NCBI GenBank assembly: GCA_900239685.1
Contig: OENT01000026.1
Location: 248,001-312,000 of the forward strand
From: Rotaria macrura
Taxonomy: Eukaryota; Rotifera; Eurotatoria; Philodinida; Philodinidae
Direction of reading: 5' to 3'
Length of the DNA: 64,000 nt
In this document: positions 1-12,839 of the stretch, piece after piece
Position numbering within the stretch: position 1 is the stretch's first letter
Layout of the letters: every line of letters starts with the position of its first letter
Program-made: the position numbers and the translations under genes
The notes under the pieces: generated by a model
What the model saw: only the letters and a program-made list of their open reading frames with translations
The model's database searches: none
Told to the model about the DNA's origin: nothing

Positions 1-3000
1 ACAGTCTATAAGCAAGACATACAAATAAGTCCGGATTATCCTGAATCAATCATTCGTCTTGAGGTAAATATAAAAAATGAAGATATTGTCCTTTCGTCTT
101 ACATCATAAAAGTCAGAATGAGAAAAAATACTGTAAGATTACTTTCAGGCAGAAATTTATACATATAGTTGCCCGCTAGTAGGCTGCACCAAACAATTAC
201 TCAATAAAAATAATTAAAAATATGAGTTATACTGATACATGGCTTTGGTCCTATTCATTCATTTTAGACTAGGTAATCTATTTTCACATTTGACTCTCCA
301 ATACTCATATAATTGAATACGTGTTCTTTTGACAATGTCAACATTTCCCTATTATTTCTCTTTCTTATTCTCTTATCTCACCCACTACATTTATTTTCAT
401 TCTTATATGTATGAAGTTGGATATTGTTCGTAGTCGAAGTCAGACGATGTGGAATAGAATATTTTTGTACTTGTATACAAGCTGAGAAGTTCGTTCGAAA
501 TATGAACATTCTACAACTATTCATCGACAAAATCATTCACCTTTACAAGCAATTAGAATGAATTCTTGTTCGAACTTATATGAATGATCACCGAAGATGC
601 TTGAATCATCATGCATACATACTGAAACAGAACCAACGAACGGCCTGGATCGTTCTATTCGTATACCATTAGAGTGATTTGTACGTCGAAAGCAAATCAA
701 AGAAAAACAACTGATACGAATCGCATAGCACCAATCGAATGCAACATTTTTCAAGCTGAAAGCATTATAAAGGTTTAAAATTCAAGGATCAAAAGACTTT
801 ACAAGTGATGATTTAAAATCTGTAAAAACGTTTCGAATGTCATCATATGAACCAATTGTGTCAAATAATTCTAAATACTTTGATCATATAGATTTTCCAT
901 CTCATGCAAAAACTCCTTCGTCAGAAAAATGTTCCAAATATTGCAAAATTGAAACTAATTAGTACGTTTGGGTCATCACAATTAAAACATTTCAAATAAC
1001 AAGATATTTTACAGCAATAGAAAGATTATTTTAAATCACAAGGATTCGTAAGAAAATGTTTGTTTTGATGACAACTGAATGTGTCTTCTTCCATGGAGCA
1101 TTTTTTTAAATATAGTGTATTTTATTTTTGCGCATATAAAAGTTTTATGCAGCATAAGTTTACCATTGATAACTTGCCACAGATTCAATAAAAATATCTT
1201 TCCTTCTAGTTTTCAACTTTATCTGAAGAGGAAGCATTAACTGGTAAGATTAATAAACCTTTAGCATAAGCTATTGTTTGTGTTTGCATGCTGTAACGCT
1301 CATTTCGATTTACTAAACCAGACCACGTTTGGATTTTTTTAATTTTCTTTAACCTAACCATAGCTAACAACGGATACGATGTCGAAAGTATAGCTGACAG
1401 TCAAAGTTGGACATATATTGACCGAGGTAGAATATTTGCTTACATGCTTTGATTTATTATTTTGCGGCAATGAAAAAATAACAGATTAAATAAAATTTTG
1501 CTTTTTCATCCACATAGAAATCAATAAAATCGAGCTAGATTATCAACAGCAATATCGAAAATCGCCATCCAATGATTTATTATCATCATCTTATGACACG
1601 AATCCATTAGCAAAACACTATGGCGGCTTATCATCTAGTTTGTATGATGAAGTAAGTGAAATAGGCAAATAAAGAGTAGTATTCTTACATGAAATCTGTA
1701 AATATCTCAAACATACTTATTCATGAATCATTCAAAGTTTTATCGTATCCAATAAGTACTTAGGAGTCTATCAGCCTATCTATAACTAATATTGACAGCA
1801 GAATAAGAACCGAAGGATGTCATTTCCCCAGGTCAACCAAATTAGACATTAAGTCTTACAGAATCAGATGAAATTGTACAAAAGTCGTCTTCTCAAAAAT
1901 CTTACATGAATTCGTAGTGTAAGATCTTACTGTCACATCAAATTTTCTATAATTTTATGGTTCCATCTGACAGAACAATAAAATCTACCAAGACTCGTAG
2001 AGTAAAACTTGATGTTAGACGTCTGAGATCACGCTTTTGTGTACGAGTTCTTTTTCTGATCTTACGAAATCATACAAGATCAGTTTTCAGAATTTTGTCA
2101 GATCTTAGTATCTAATTGTTTGCCCTGGAGACACAATTAATGTGAATCGAAAATCGATTCACTGGGCGCTAGACTGATAGAACTCCCACATGGAAATATA
2201 TGAGCAGCCCACTTCGTCAGCTGTTTCCGCCACAGATCCTGAAATTTTCAAAAAAGATGACTGGATAAGTTCAATCGAGAGAAGAAATACAGAGGGTGAA
2301 TAAGTGAAAATGGGGTACTGATGAGAAGAAAATGAAAAATTTCCAAGAACAATGAATAGAAAAACGCAGCCAAAATAAGCGTGAAATACTGGTGCGAAAT
2401 AGTGACTGAAACACGATTTTCCTTCTGATAGAGGGGGCGCTCTGAGACCCCTGACTAGTACCTAGAATACACTGTCAATAGTTTTCGTTAGCGGGCTTAA
2501 ATATCTCTCAGAGGGGAAAGAGATTGAGTTTCATCTAAAAACTGGATCACACCGTTCAAAAACTTAGCGATGGAGGCATCAAAGTTCCTGTTAGGGACTG
2601 CAGCTGCCCCCCTCGCTTACTTGATCAGTAGAAGTATCAATTGCACGTGACTACTCGGTGGATCCGCCAATAATACATGCTGCACACATGGCCATCTGTG
2701 CCACAAAAATGGTCATTTTGGCCATAAAATCTAGTTAGCGCAGCCCCGTCGGTGCTGAAATGTGGCACTATTTTTCATTTTCATTGTTGCTATTCACTTG
2801 TTAGTTTCCATTTTTCGTTGTTCATTTTTCTTAAAAACCTTGGGAGAAGCGGCAAATAATGTTGTGATATATCACGATAATAGAATGCTGGTTTTTATGT
2901 CTGTAATGGATTCATACTCTGGTTTCTATGGTATGTAATGATGGAGGGACATGGGTACCCCCGTTGCGGGGGGGGGGGTCGTACCCTCCTATGGAGGGGG

Positions 3001-5705
3001 AGGGCGTGTGAACTCAGTGACTTTGTCTGTAATGGGGGGAGAGGGATGGGGAGCCGCAAAAACTTCGTCTTAAAACTTTCACTCAAAATTTGCTTCGAAA
3101 ATATATGTGAGTTCCACAAAAGTGCTCATTTGTGCAATAAAAATGGTCATTTGGGCCACAGAAATGGTATTTTGGACCACGGAAATCGTCATTTGGGGCA
3201 GAAAAACGGTTGTTTTTGTTCTTGTTACAGGCAGACAGGCACAGGTGAATTCCCGTTTCCAAACCCTATCCTTTCAGTCTAGGGAACAGAGTCAGAGAAT
3301 TTTTCAATCAGCAAGAAAAAAGATTTTCTTGCTGATTGAAAAATAAGATACACGACTTCATGCGTTCGACATTACAAAATGAGTAAAAAAGTGACATGAA
3401 CTTTATCGACAATCATGGACATATTCAATAACGATTACCGATTGATCTACCAGTGGCATTTAGGTCTATGTACATGTCAGCCTAAACTTAGCAGAGTAAT
3501 TATAGCTTGTTGTATATTGCTTTTTATTTTGCTCCTATAATCTCAAGTAGCACATTGCAATAAGCATTGGTTAAAAAATTGGCCGACTAAAAACCATTAT
3601 TTATGTGCGGCATACGTACGATAACTCTTATATCTATTAGAGTATTCTTCTCTTCTGCCTTGAATTCTCACTTTACATACGTATTTTCGCTTACAGGAAT
3701 ATACACCGAACCGGAAACAACATCGAACGAACTATCATCTTCAGGCATTTTTCCATGCTTTTTTGCAAAGATGATCTTCCTTTTTTAAATGAATTCATAT
3801 TATGTAATAGCAGATAGAAAATAATACTCGACATTGTTCTCTCTCGATAGCTTATAATCATGGGCAGTTATCTGTTACCAGTATCGACCCATCAAGATTT
3901 GACTTACTTATTTATACCTCTATACATGTATGTTCATTCCTTTTTTTTACACATTTATTCTCCAGTCAAAATGTCATCAATGAAAAGATCTTTGACTCAA
4001 TAGTGATGATGTATGTATCCGTAACATTTGCATGTTTAAAAATGATATCGCTTGGGTGAATGTATCACTACAAGTATCGAGGTAGAAAAACGAGCAAAAA
4101 CGTATGATCCTATTTTATATAACCCTTGATACAATTTAGAAACTTTACCTATTAATAGATAAAGATGTTGAAATACCAAAGTTGCTAACATTGAAACAGA
4201 AGAGTTGATGATTCAGGTAACTGAAAAGAAAAGTTTTATCTAACTAATTGGGTTCGATTTTAAGGGAATATAAATTCTTTTTTCTCTCATCCATGACAAT
4301 CAGAAGTAAAATAGAGCGCTAGAAAAAGTTATAGAACTTTTGAGACTTCTTCCTATCACGAAATTTGTAAACAAGAATGATTATGGATCGTAAAAAATTT
4401 CTATCCTTTTTATCATTGAAAATAATATATTTTAAGGAAAAAGGTTATGTATCAACAATGCCTCGATCTTCTGACATTCATTCGACCACCAGTCCATATT
4501 CAGCAAATTCGCCAATAACACCCAGTGATATTACTTTTGGTTATGATAAACCTCAAAAATCAAAATCTATTATGAATTCACTTAAACATTTAACATTACC
4601 ACGACGAAAGCATCGAAACAAAAGCAAGCATGATACTAGTATGATCTCAAAAACAAGTAGTATCTCACAATTAAACACTAATTTTCAATCACCAAAAGCT
4701 AATCCTGTTTCACATAGTTTGTCATCAGGTGAGATTCAATGATCACTAGTTTATGTTTTCTTGTTAAATCACATTTGACATATTAATCACTTTATGCAGC
4801 TCTGACAGGACCGAATCCCGGTATGTTCACGCAAGCGCTTGTCCTTACTTATAAGCATGATAGGGTTACTGCGAGATATGTACATTTACACTAACATATA
4901 TATATATATATATATAGTTCTTTTTTTTCCTATTGATTTTATATATATCGATAACATCTTTTTACACCGCATGTTTCTTTAGAATATTTTTTGGGAAACG
5001 CAATTGATCCAGCACCAATACGTCGTAGTCGTTCAATATCTCAATCATTTAAGAATTTATTTCGATCGAATTCAAACAAGAAAGCTAATGCTGCGAAAGC
5101 AGACGCTTTAGGTGAATATGAGAATGGTACGTTTGTTTCTTTATTGAGCTTTGTTCTTCTTTAATTAGTTAAATGAGTAAGAAAATTTTTTAAATTAGGC
5201 ACACATAACTTTATTGTTGATAATCCGAATTTTCTATCAACATCAACACCAGCTTCAAAGAAACTTTCATTTCTGCATCGTCGTAAATCAAAACAAAAAA
5301 CTAAAGAACAAACACAGTATTCAGCAAATTCACTATCAAGTTATGATTGTTCAAGGTAAAAATATTATTTTGATTCTTGAAGAAAAAAAGAATTAAAAGA
5401 GTTGATTTCAATGATATTTTTAGTTTTTCTTCGTGAGTTATTCAGATTTCTTTTTCATGTCATTTTCTTAATACTGTAATGCATAACATCTAACAATACT
5501 TGTCTTTTTGTTTGTTTGTTTCAACTAACAAGTATGATGAAACAGAGTTTTGTGTATCCTATATATTCTTTAAATCGATTGTTTTCTAATTAAATACAAC
5601 TTGAACTCGTATTTATTTTTCTTTAGAATGGAATCTGTGCGGGATATGCCCGTTCGTGCTAATGTTGGTCATCCAGTGACGATGACAAAATCAGTTGTAC
5701 AATAA
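1..5705 (+). CDS. Unknown Ser-rich basic protein, multi-exon, 5' end outside window
   Basis: I do not recognise this protein. Coding exons read by phase matching: 1-63, about 787-961, 1015-1047, 1210-1243, 1364-1426, 1518-1651, an uncertain one from 3697, then 4437-4728, 4983-5126, 5199-5355 and 5627-5705 (stop TAA). The last four join without phase conflict, as do 1210-1651. The junction 1047/1210 does not close in phase and the exon near 3697 has no GT donor before its stop, so one or more small exons are missing or a GC donor is used. The protein is hydrophilic, with Ser/Thr-rich stretches and basic clusters (LPRRKHRNKSK, FLHRRKSKQK, SRSISQSFKNLF) and no membrane segment. It ends in KSVVQ. 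A cytoskeletal or scaffold protein is possible, but that is a guess from composition. It is convergent with the next gene, 1.5 kb away. Confidence 0.6.
1828..2128. mobile_element. Foldback/MITE-like imperfect inverted repeat in an intron
   Basis: The left end begins CCAGGTCAACCAAATTAGAC. The reverse complement of the right end begins CCAGGGCAAACAATTAGAT. About 40 bp align at each end, and weaker symmetry continues towards the centre (for example ACATCAAATTTT against ACATCAAGTTTT). The whole is about 301 bp, has no ORF, and lies inside the 2 kb intron 1652-3696. I see no clear target-site duplication. A non-autonomous inverted-repeat transposon is the simplest reading. Confidence 0.5.
2692..3212. 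repeat. Imperfect tandem repeat, unit about 21-24 bp, in two clusters
   Basis: A unit like CCACAAAAATGGTCATTTTGG occurs at about 2700-2722, and four degenerate copies run head to tail at about 3119-3212 (GGTCATTTGGGCCACAGAAA, GGTATTTTGGACCACGGAAA, CGTCATTTGGGGCAGAAAAA). Both clusters lie in the large intron of the unknown Ser-rich gene, in sequence richer in GC than its surroundings. Confidence 0.6.
2940..3056 (+). repeat. G-rich island with an 11-G run and a G-quadruplex-type motif
   Basis: A run of eleven G at 2968-2978 is followed by further G runs (GGAGGGGGAGGG near 2994-3005 and GGGGGG-A-GAGGG-AT-GGGG near 3034-3051). Four G runs with short loops meet the usual quadruplex pattern. Such a patch is very unlike the surrounding AT-rich intron and may be part of an inserted element. 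Confidence 0.6.
3299..3344. repeat. Perfect 21-bp hairpin with 4-nt loop
   Basis: The arms 3299-3319 and 3324-3344 are exact reverse complements around the loop AAGA; the arm core reads TTTTCAATCAGCAAGAAAA. It sits at the edge of the GC-rich patch in the intron. No CTRR tail typical of a Helitron 3' end follows it. Confidence 0.85.
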
Positions 5706-7209
5706 TTATATTGGATTTTTACTTTCGTTTTTATTTCTATGTACAGTGATTGTTTTTCTCCAATAAGAGAAATATCGAACAAATTATTCGTTTTATTCGA
5801 CCTTAGATTACTTATTTTTGTGCATATAATCAACATCTTGTCTTGTACTTGATCTGATCGATTATATGTTTCCCTTCAAATTAGACTGCAAATGACATCT
5901 TTTTCTTTTTAGTTGAATATCAAAGCGTTCTTGTTTTTATCTTTATTTTTTATGTATAACAAACGGTTAGGGTCTATGATTGTGTTTTTTTCCTCTTCTC
6001 CTTATTTTTGCGTTTTGTTATATTGGGTTGCTTAAAAACAAGCGAATGAGTATGTTGAACGGTGCACCAGATATTTCTCGTTTTCTTTTCTTTCTACTAT
6101 GGATAAACATTGAAATGGTGGTGGTGAATGGCTTTAGTTTCATGTACTTCATCAATTCTAATTATGAAATGAAAACAATGAGTTTGTAGAGAAAAGAACA
6201 TACGAAATACGATAGAAACACTTAAAATTTTAATAAGCAAAATATTTTTATGCCACTTCAATATTAATACTCAGATAGCGTTCGTGTGAAAAATAATATT
6301 TAGTATAATAGTTAACATTGCTTGATGTATCTTGAACTGGATTTTATTGATAAGTCATACGGTTGTGATTCACATTCATATGTAAGTGATGATTCCTATC
6401 TTTATAAAAAACATTTCGTAATGACGAACTACCCTTTAATTGCAACACGAAAATAAACATACTTGATTATTATTTAGTGAATATTGAAAGAAGTCATTAT
6501 GAAACGAATATGTCTTGAGTAGAAAAGAATCAGTAATAGGTTTTCTACTTCACATAATTTCTTTACATATATAACCTATCTGATTAAATTTTAGTAAAAT
6601 GTGATCTCTAAATATAAACCATGAATCAAAATGTTGTGGGCGCAGAAAGATTTTTTTTAAAATTGAATCTATTTTCCTGGTTGATCTAAAGTGTTCATAT
6701 TGTTTTGATTTTTCACACACTTACTTTTTCTGCTAACAGGTTTTATTTGTTAAGCCTTATTTATAGTATTATTGAAATCGACTCAAAGGATGGCACGTTT
6801 TTTTTTGATTTTATTTCATTGTGTTGTACTGTTTGACATACGTATTTCGTCAAAGTAATTCTTCAAAAGAAAAAAAATTAGTTGAAGCATATTTTGTTGT
6901 GATAAATAGGGGAAAATACGGATTATTCATCGAGTCAATTTCTTACATGCTTTAATCTCTCAGTCACCTATGTAATGCAACATTATTATTTTCATTTTGT
7001 TACTGTCAATTGAAAAACAAGAGAAAAATATTAATCTTACGGCTTAAACAAATAAAAACTCTATTTTAATTTTAGCCTTTCTTTTTTGTCTCTTCTTTTC
7101 TATTACATATTCGAGATATACAAACAAGAAAAAAACAAATTAAATTTTTTGATTGATAAAAACAAACATAGAAAAAAAAACCAAAACTGAAAAAACGCAA
7201 CGACATTGC
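5706..7209. other. Convergent intergenic region, no gene seen
   Basis: This stretch separates the stop codons of two convergent genes and must hold both 3' UTRs. It is T/A-rich with poly-T and poly-A runs. I see no coding exon, repeat family or RNA gene. Confidence 0.6.
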
Positions 7210-9285
7210 TTAAACAGTCGTATTGTCAAGCGCAAGTAGCGTAAAAAGAACAGGTAGAAAACGTTGATAATGTTCCCATGGCGTTCCATGAAATGTTAGT
7301 TTTGGTTCAGATTTAAATCCACGATAAAGGCATAAAAATTCTACTACGCCCAATTTTTCTTCTAAATAAGTTCGAAGAACATTTATTTTAACTATACGTG
7401 TATCACGTTGTTTTGCTACAGTTAATAGTATATCAGTAACGCTATCATCCCACATAGGACTCACTACTGTTGGTGAGGATTGCTTATGAAATAGATTAGT
7501 AATTGATAATGAATTTTTATTTAACATAGATGAAGACGTCACATCGTTTGATAAGGAATTTGTTGGAGATGACGAAGCTGTACCGCTGTCATCTTCGATA
7601 GGTATATTATTTGTTGAAACAACGAGATTTAATGGCTGTGCTAGAGATGCCGGTTGATGGATTCTTTTTCTTGATGGTGAAAGGCTAGCTGATGACATTC
7701 GCGATTCACTTCGTTTTCCACTCAGTATTGATATTGGAAATGATGATATGGATTCTTTAATAATGCTCGAAGGGATATGTTCAATAGTTTTCAAATTTAA
7801 CGTTGAAGTTGAGTGTGACGATTCCTTTGGTGGCATCATATGTTGAAGAGCATTTTGAATTACTTGATCTAGATTTTTACCAGCTGCTGTTGTTTTGTAC
7901 CTAAGAAAACACAACAATCAATTAATATTTTAGTTTTAGTCAAATCAATTATAAAAAATATTTCAACCAAGTATGATGAATATTAGAAGCGCGTGGTAAA
8001 AGAAAAAACGGTGACTGAGGTGTATTGCATTGTGGTGGTCGATGAGTTGCATATAGGCGATAAGCTTGCACTGGGCATGTTGATTGTTGACTCGGTGTTG
8101 CATACAGTCTACAACAAACGTAAAACACGTGAAATGTTTTCCATTGTAGACATCGATTTATTTCAACCTTATTGTTTGATTTTCTTGCTTTTGCTGATGA
8201 CGAATAAGATATTGTTCATCGATCAATTCAATATCACTCCAAAGCAATTGTGATAATGATAAGGTTTTATCTTGACAAAGTTTTGTTATATGAACATAAA
8301 TTTCAAGTAATAAAATATCTGGTTTAGTTCGATCAAATATCGTTAGATTTTTTATATTTGATAATATTAATGATGATTTTGATTGATGATGATGACTGTT
8401 TGAATGATTTCCACCACCCATTTTTCGCCATTGTTCTCGTTTATTGATAATAACTTGTCGACATGATTGAAATAATGGCGATTCCATTAAATTATATTCA
8501 TACTTTTTACTTTTCAAATAACGTTCAATACTTAGTAGAAAACTTCTTAATGTATCCGGTTCGTATTGTGTACCATCGAATTTTTTTGTATTTTCAAAAT
8601 AATGCTTTAAATATCGACATAGTGATTCAGCTGATAATGTATGCAACGGTTTCTGTTCGTCAAATTGCTCATCTATATACATAACAAAGCGTTTAACATC
8701 ATGTTTTGTCTTTCGTATTGTGTTATGAGAATTTGTATCAGATGATATTAGAAACACATTTGGGTCAGGTTCATTGAGATTATTTAATATGGTTTGCTCA
8801 TTTTCGCCAACTAATCGTCGATTAGATGACGGTCGAACAGACAAACGATTGGAAGGATGTTTGGTTGCTTGTTTCGATAAATTATTGAATTCTAAAAGAA
8901 AGAATCTCTTTAAAATCTGCTGTTTGAAAGAAGGCGAAGTTTGCATTTTACTTTGACAGGACAATTGTAGTGGAGAAGATGAAATCTGTACCACCAATGG
9001 TGGATCTTCGTTTAGGCTCGATATTGGTGATGTATTATTCGATTCTAATTTAATCATGTCATCTGAGGATTCGAATGATGAATGATTGTTATTGATATCA
9101 TCATCGATATTACTTATAAATCTTGTATCATCATCGAATTCCATTGATTTTTCTCGTCGAAATTTTATTACGCTACTGTTCGTTTGCCTGTTTAATGTAT
9201 CGACGTATTCTTGTTGCTGTTGTTGATCGGAAGGTAATGTTTGAATAGTGTTCGTCGATGGTGGTGACTGAGATGGCATCAACAT
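7210..9285 (-). CDS. DUF3504 (Crypton-derived) protein, QRICH1/ZMYM-like
   Basis: Three exons, 9285-8168, 8108-7968 and 7900-7210, join in phase to 649 aa. Introns are 59 and 67 bp, and both use the unusual donor GTTGAAAT. The N-terminal 185 residues are Ser/Gln-rich and probably disordered. From about residue 186 the sequence follows the DUF3504 pattern of QRICH1, ZMYM2-4 and KIAA1958: TIRKTKHDVKRF, then DGTQYEPDTLRSFLLSIERYL, a DILLLEIYVHI segment, a PVQAYRLYATHRPP..PFFLLP block and HTWYKTTAAGKNLD. That domain is known to derive from Crypton tyrosine recombinases and acts in chromatin or transcription proteins; recombinase activity is not expected. The last 80 residues form a conserved-looking but unidentified module (YLEEKLGVVEFLCLYRGF). 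Start chosen at MLMPSQ, 16 nt after a 3' splice acceptor at 9302-9303. Confidence 0.8.
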
Positions 9286-9681
9286 TTCTCGATTTATACT
9301 TCTACAAGAAAAAAAAAAGAAGAAGAAAAATTCTTCCAAGAATGGAATATGAGTGAAAGAAGAAAGAAAAGAAAAGTTTATTTTATTCTCTATCAAATAG
9401 TTTATATACATGAGAAAAAATTTCAAAGTCCCATTCGACTTTGTTTGTTTGGTGTATGGGTGGATGTGCGTGTAAAACGAAATTGATGAAAGGAAGAAGA
9501 AAAAAACTGATTTAGTATTTTATTTCTACGCCTATACATGTATATATATATACATATATGCATACATCTAAATACATTTTTCGAATCATGACAAAAAGAA
9601 TGAGATCTCATAGGTATCAATAGAAAATTGGAATAAAACAGTAGGCAACACTGACTGATACTCTTAGTAATTCTTGTCACA

Positions 9682-9719
9682 TACATATATATATATATAT
9701 ATATATAAGTATGTATACG

Positions 9720-9755
<36 letters not shown>
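9682..9755. repeat. (TA)n and (CA)n microsatellites
   Basis: A (TA) tract at about 9685-9708 is followed by (AC)n then (AT)n at about 9719-9755. Confidence 0.9.
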
Positions 9756-10796
9756 AGTATGTACATAGATCCAATGATTGGAATTCATGGATCATTTCTA
9801 ATATTTGGATATGAAGATAAAATATAAGTTTTTTTCTAGTTAAGAAGATGCATGATTCGTATCACTATAATGCGATTGGAAGAAAGAAAGAACAGTTCCA
9901 TTCGAAGTAGATAAGTGAAAAGATATAACGCTGCCTTCCGGCATCATAAAAAAATGAAGACACGATGGATAGAAAAACGACAAACCCCCTTTGCACAATA
10001 AGTAAGACACGTTCACCAAGAAAAACCGACAGTGCAAAGAAGAAATAAGAGAAAGAAAAAGAAAGTAGAGAAACTCTCTTTCCATATCATTCATACCATG
10101 AATCGTATTTTGCTTTTTTTCTTCCATAAACGTTCAATCTGTATCTTTTTTTTTCGGAGAATACGAGAGCACTAGCATAGTCTTGTAGCTAATCTCGGAT
10201 TTCTTTATGCACACAAGAACGACTACATGAGAATGTGTCGAACGTTAGTCTGAATTATCAAGGCGAGCATAGAAGTCTCTTTCTCTTATTTTTTTTCTTC
10301 TATCATATATTCCGGGAACGGGAGAAGAAATAAAAAAAAGAAAAAAGCAAAGAGCTGAATGAACGCTGACAGGAAAATCCGTATCACAAAAAAGCGTATA
10401 CAACGACAATGAAAAAAAAAGACCGACAGGCAATAATAATTGCTGATTCTGTTCTCTATCATTGGGATTTTTCTACTTGTTTAAGTCAGCGATAACTCAC
10501 CTCGACAAAAGATTAAATGATATAAAAGGCGATTTGCATTATATGATTGATTAGATTGGAAATGAACAGTGATCAGAATACTTTGATAAACTAAATACAA
10601 GTATTTAGAAAAGAAAAATAGATGAACGACATGAAATGTATGATGGCATGAGAGTTCTGATTAAAAAATATCATGTTAGCTACTCGCATCCATTTTTTTT
10701 GTTTTCTAGTTGTTATTCAATAAATGACAACATTCGTTATTTATCACTATCAAACATCCATCTACCTTTTTTTCTTTGATTGATTCAACGAAATAA

Positions 10797-10819
10797 AAGA
10801 AGAAGAAGAAGAAGAAGAC
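10797..10819 (+). repeat. (AAG)n microsatellite
   Basis: About seven AAG units in a row, in intergenic sequence. Confidence 0.9.
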
Positions 10820-11933
10820 AAAGAGGTAGATGAATAGATGTACTACGATTCTTCTCCATTGTATTCTATCATAATTTCATTCTTCCATCGACGATCGCGG
10901 AAGATGCTTTCGATGGGTTACTTTATATTCAAAGAAGGAGCGAAGAATATATATATATATATATATATATATGCGTACAGATGAAATAGTAAATGACTGC
11001 TAGAGATAAAAGAGTCATTAATATAACAATGACATTTTCCAATATTTGAATGAATAGATATAGATGTATATGAAAGTATGTGTAAACTCGTAATTGCTAA
11101 AAGTATATGCCAAATAAAAGGCACCGATGAAGAAAAAAAGAAAGAACATCATAGAATCGAATTGGTTGTTGCCGTTTATTCGACAAATCATACATTATCA
11201 CCTGTTTTTCTTACTTGTTTGGATGCATGTATATATATCAAGGAGCATGCTTTGCATATAGGTATAATATATGCGTATTGAAACCTTGCCGTCTCTGTTA
11301 TTCATAACTGTGTAACGAATATCATGTATATGTATATATGTATATACATATATATATATATATATATATGTATTTGGATACACATGTGTACCTGTCGTTT
11401 CTAATCGATTCGCTCTCATTAATCACTAAAAGAAAAAAGAAATTACTGAATCGACGAATTATGGTTGATATCGTAGATTATTGACAAGTAAGCTGATTTA
11501 TTGATTCGTCCATATGGGAAAATGCTTTGGATATTATGTTGTTTATATGATAACAAGTATCGTCATAATATTATTTCGGACCATAGATTAATCACTCAAA
11601 TATGATTTGCTTTACCGTTTAATGTTTTGTATTTTTCGCTTCAAGATTTCTATGCTTTTCCATAAACAGAAAGCGTTGTAACTCATCGTGATTTGCAAAA
11701 TAGAGTCTCAACGAATTAGAAGCTATCGTATTCGGCTCGTCTACTGTTTCTATATCAAAGATGAAGCGATACGAATAATTTATCATTTAATATTCGAGAG
11801 AATGCCCATATCATAGGCAATATTCAAATTTATTTGTAGCATACTATATATTACGAGACATGTTTTTGCTGTTGTTTAAATCATAAATATTATTCACGTC
11901 TGGCATGAAGATTAAATATAAGCAATATAATCG

Positions 11934-11970
<37 letters not shown>

Positions 11971-11977
11971 ATATATC
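11934..11977. repeat. (TA)n(TG)n(TA)n compound microsatellite
   Basis: TA repeats, then GTGTGTGTGT, then ATATAT. Similar TA tracts lie at about 10947-10972 and 11336-11370. Confidence 0.9.
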
Positions 11978-12839
11978 AGTATCATCGATTAAGAAACTAA
12001 TTCAACCGTTATCAATTAAAACCATAGAGAAATTGTTAAATTGAATCGTATTTCATCAATTAAGAACATCGATCTGTCTGAATACAAGAACAGCTTATTG
12101 ATCAAAGACTTTTCAATCAAATTGTCAGTTATACACTTCACTGAACTTTTCCTTAAGAAACTTTGACGGATGACGGAATGATTATATCGGGAAAAAAATA
12201 TGTATTGCATATTTCTTTTAGATTCAAAAGAAACTATTCCTTCGAGGACCTTCACTATTGAAATCGCAAAATTCATATAGAGGTTTTTTTAAGATTTTTC
12301 TGCTCGACCAATCAAATGAAATCGTATCACAATCAGTATTATTATTATTATTATTATTCATCGGTAATTTTGATATAAAGTATTTGTTTAAAATCGAAAT
12401 AAAAACAAATCTATGACGATCCTCTCTTCATTATTGTTCTAACAAAGACGACGTAAAAATGAAGTGGAAAAAGAATTTGAAGATTAAACAGAATAAAAGT
12501 ATTAGAGAAAAGATGCACATCGAAGTATCCAAAAAGGAAAAAATTAGTCACAAGAATAACAAGTAAACGCAAGAATAATGTGAAGAAGATGGAAATGGAA
12601 AATAAAGGGATCAGTTACTGCACACATACCATTTAGATCTTTTATTTTATTTGTAGAAATTCCTTTATTAATTACGATAGGAGTTAGTTTTTCAAGCATC
12701 CATTGTGTATGGAATCAGTGTCTATAACTAGCAGTATCGACTATATATATATATATGAAAGAAGATTAAAACAAAAAGCAAGAAGAGTATATTTGACAAA
12801 AAAAAAGTTTAATTTTGTTCGCTAGATTTTTAATGTATT

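Larger units (their letters stand above)
9303..12839. other. Intergenic region rich in simple repeats
   Basis: The stretch lies upstream of the DUF3504 gene and downstream of the zinc transporter. It has many (TA)n, (CA)n, (AAG)n and (ATT)n tracts and small ORFs that are mostly translations of those tracts. No exon with matching splice sites was found. The DUF3504 promoter, and any 5' exon joined to the acceptor at 9302-9303, should lie in its left part. Confidence 0.6.

Noticed and set aside
533..754. 73-aa minus-strand ORF
   Set aside because: No splice sites, motif or homology; it lies in an intron of the first gene on the other strand.
3299..3360. Helitron 3' end
   Set aside because: The hairpin is right in kind but far longer than usual, and no CTRR follows it.
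4801..4880. Possible tRNA B-box near GGACCGAATCCCGG
   Set aside because: It does not match GGTTCGANNCC on either strand, and no cloverleaf can be built. It sits between two exons of the first gene.
9423..9788. 121-aa minus-strand ORF
   Set aside because: Most of it is the translation of TA and CA microsatellites (YIYIYIYV and VCVCV runs).
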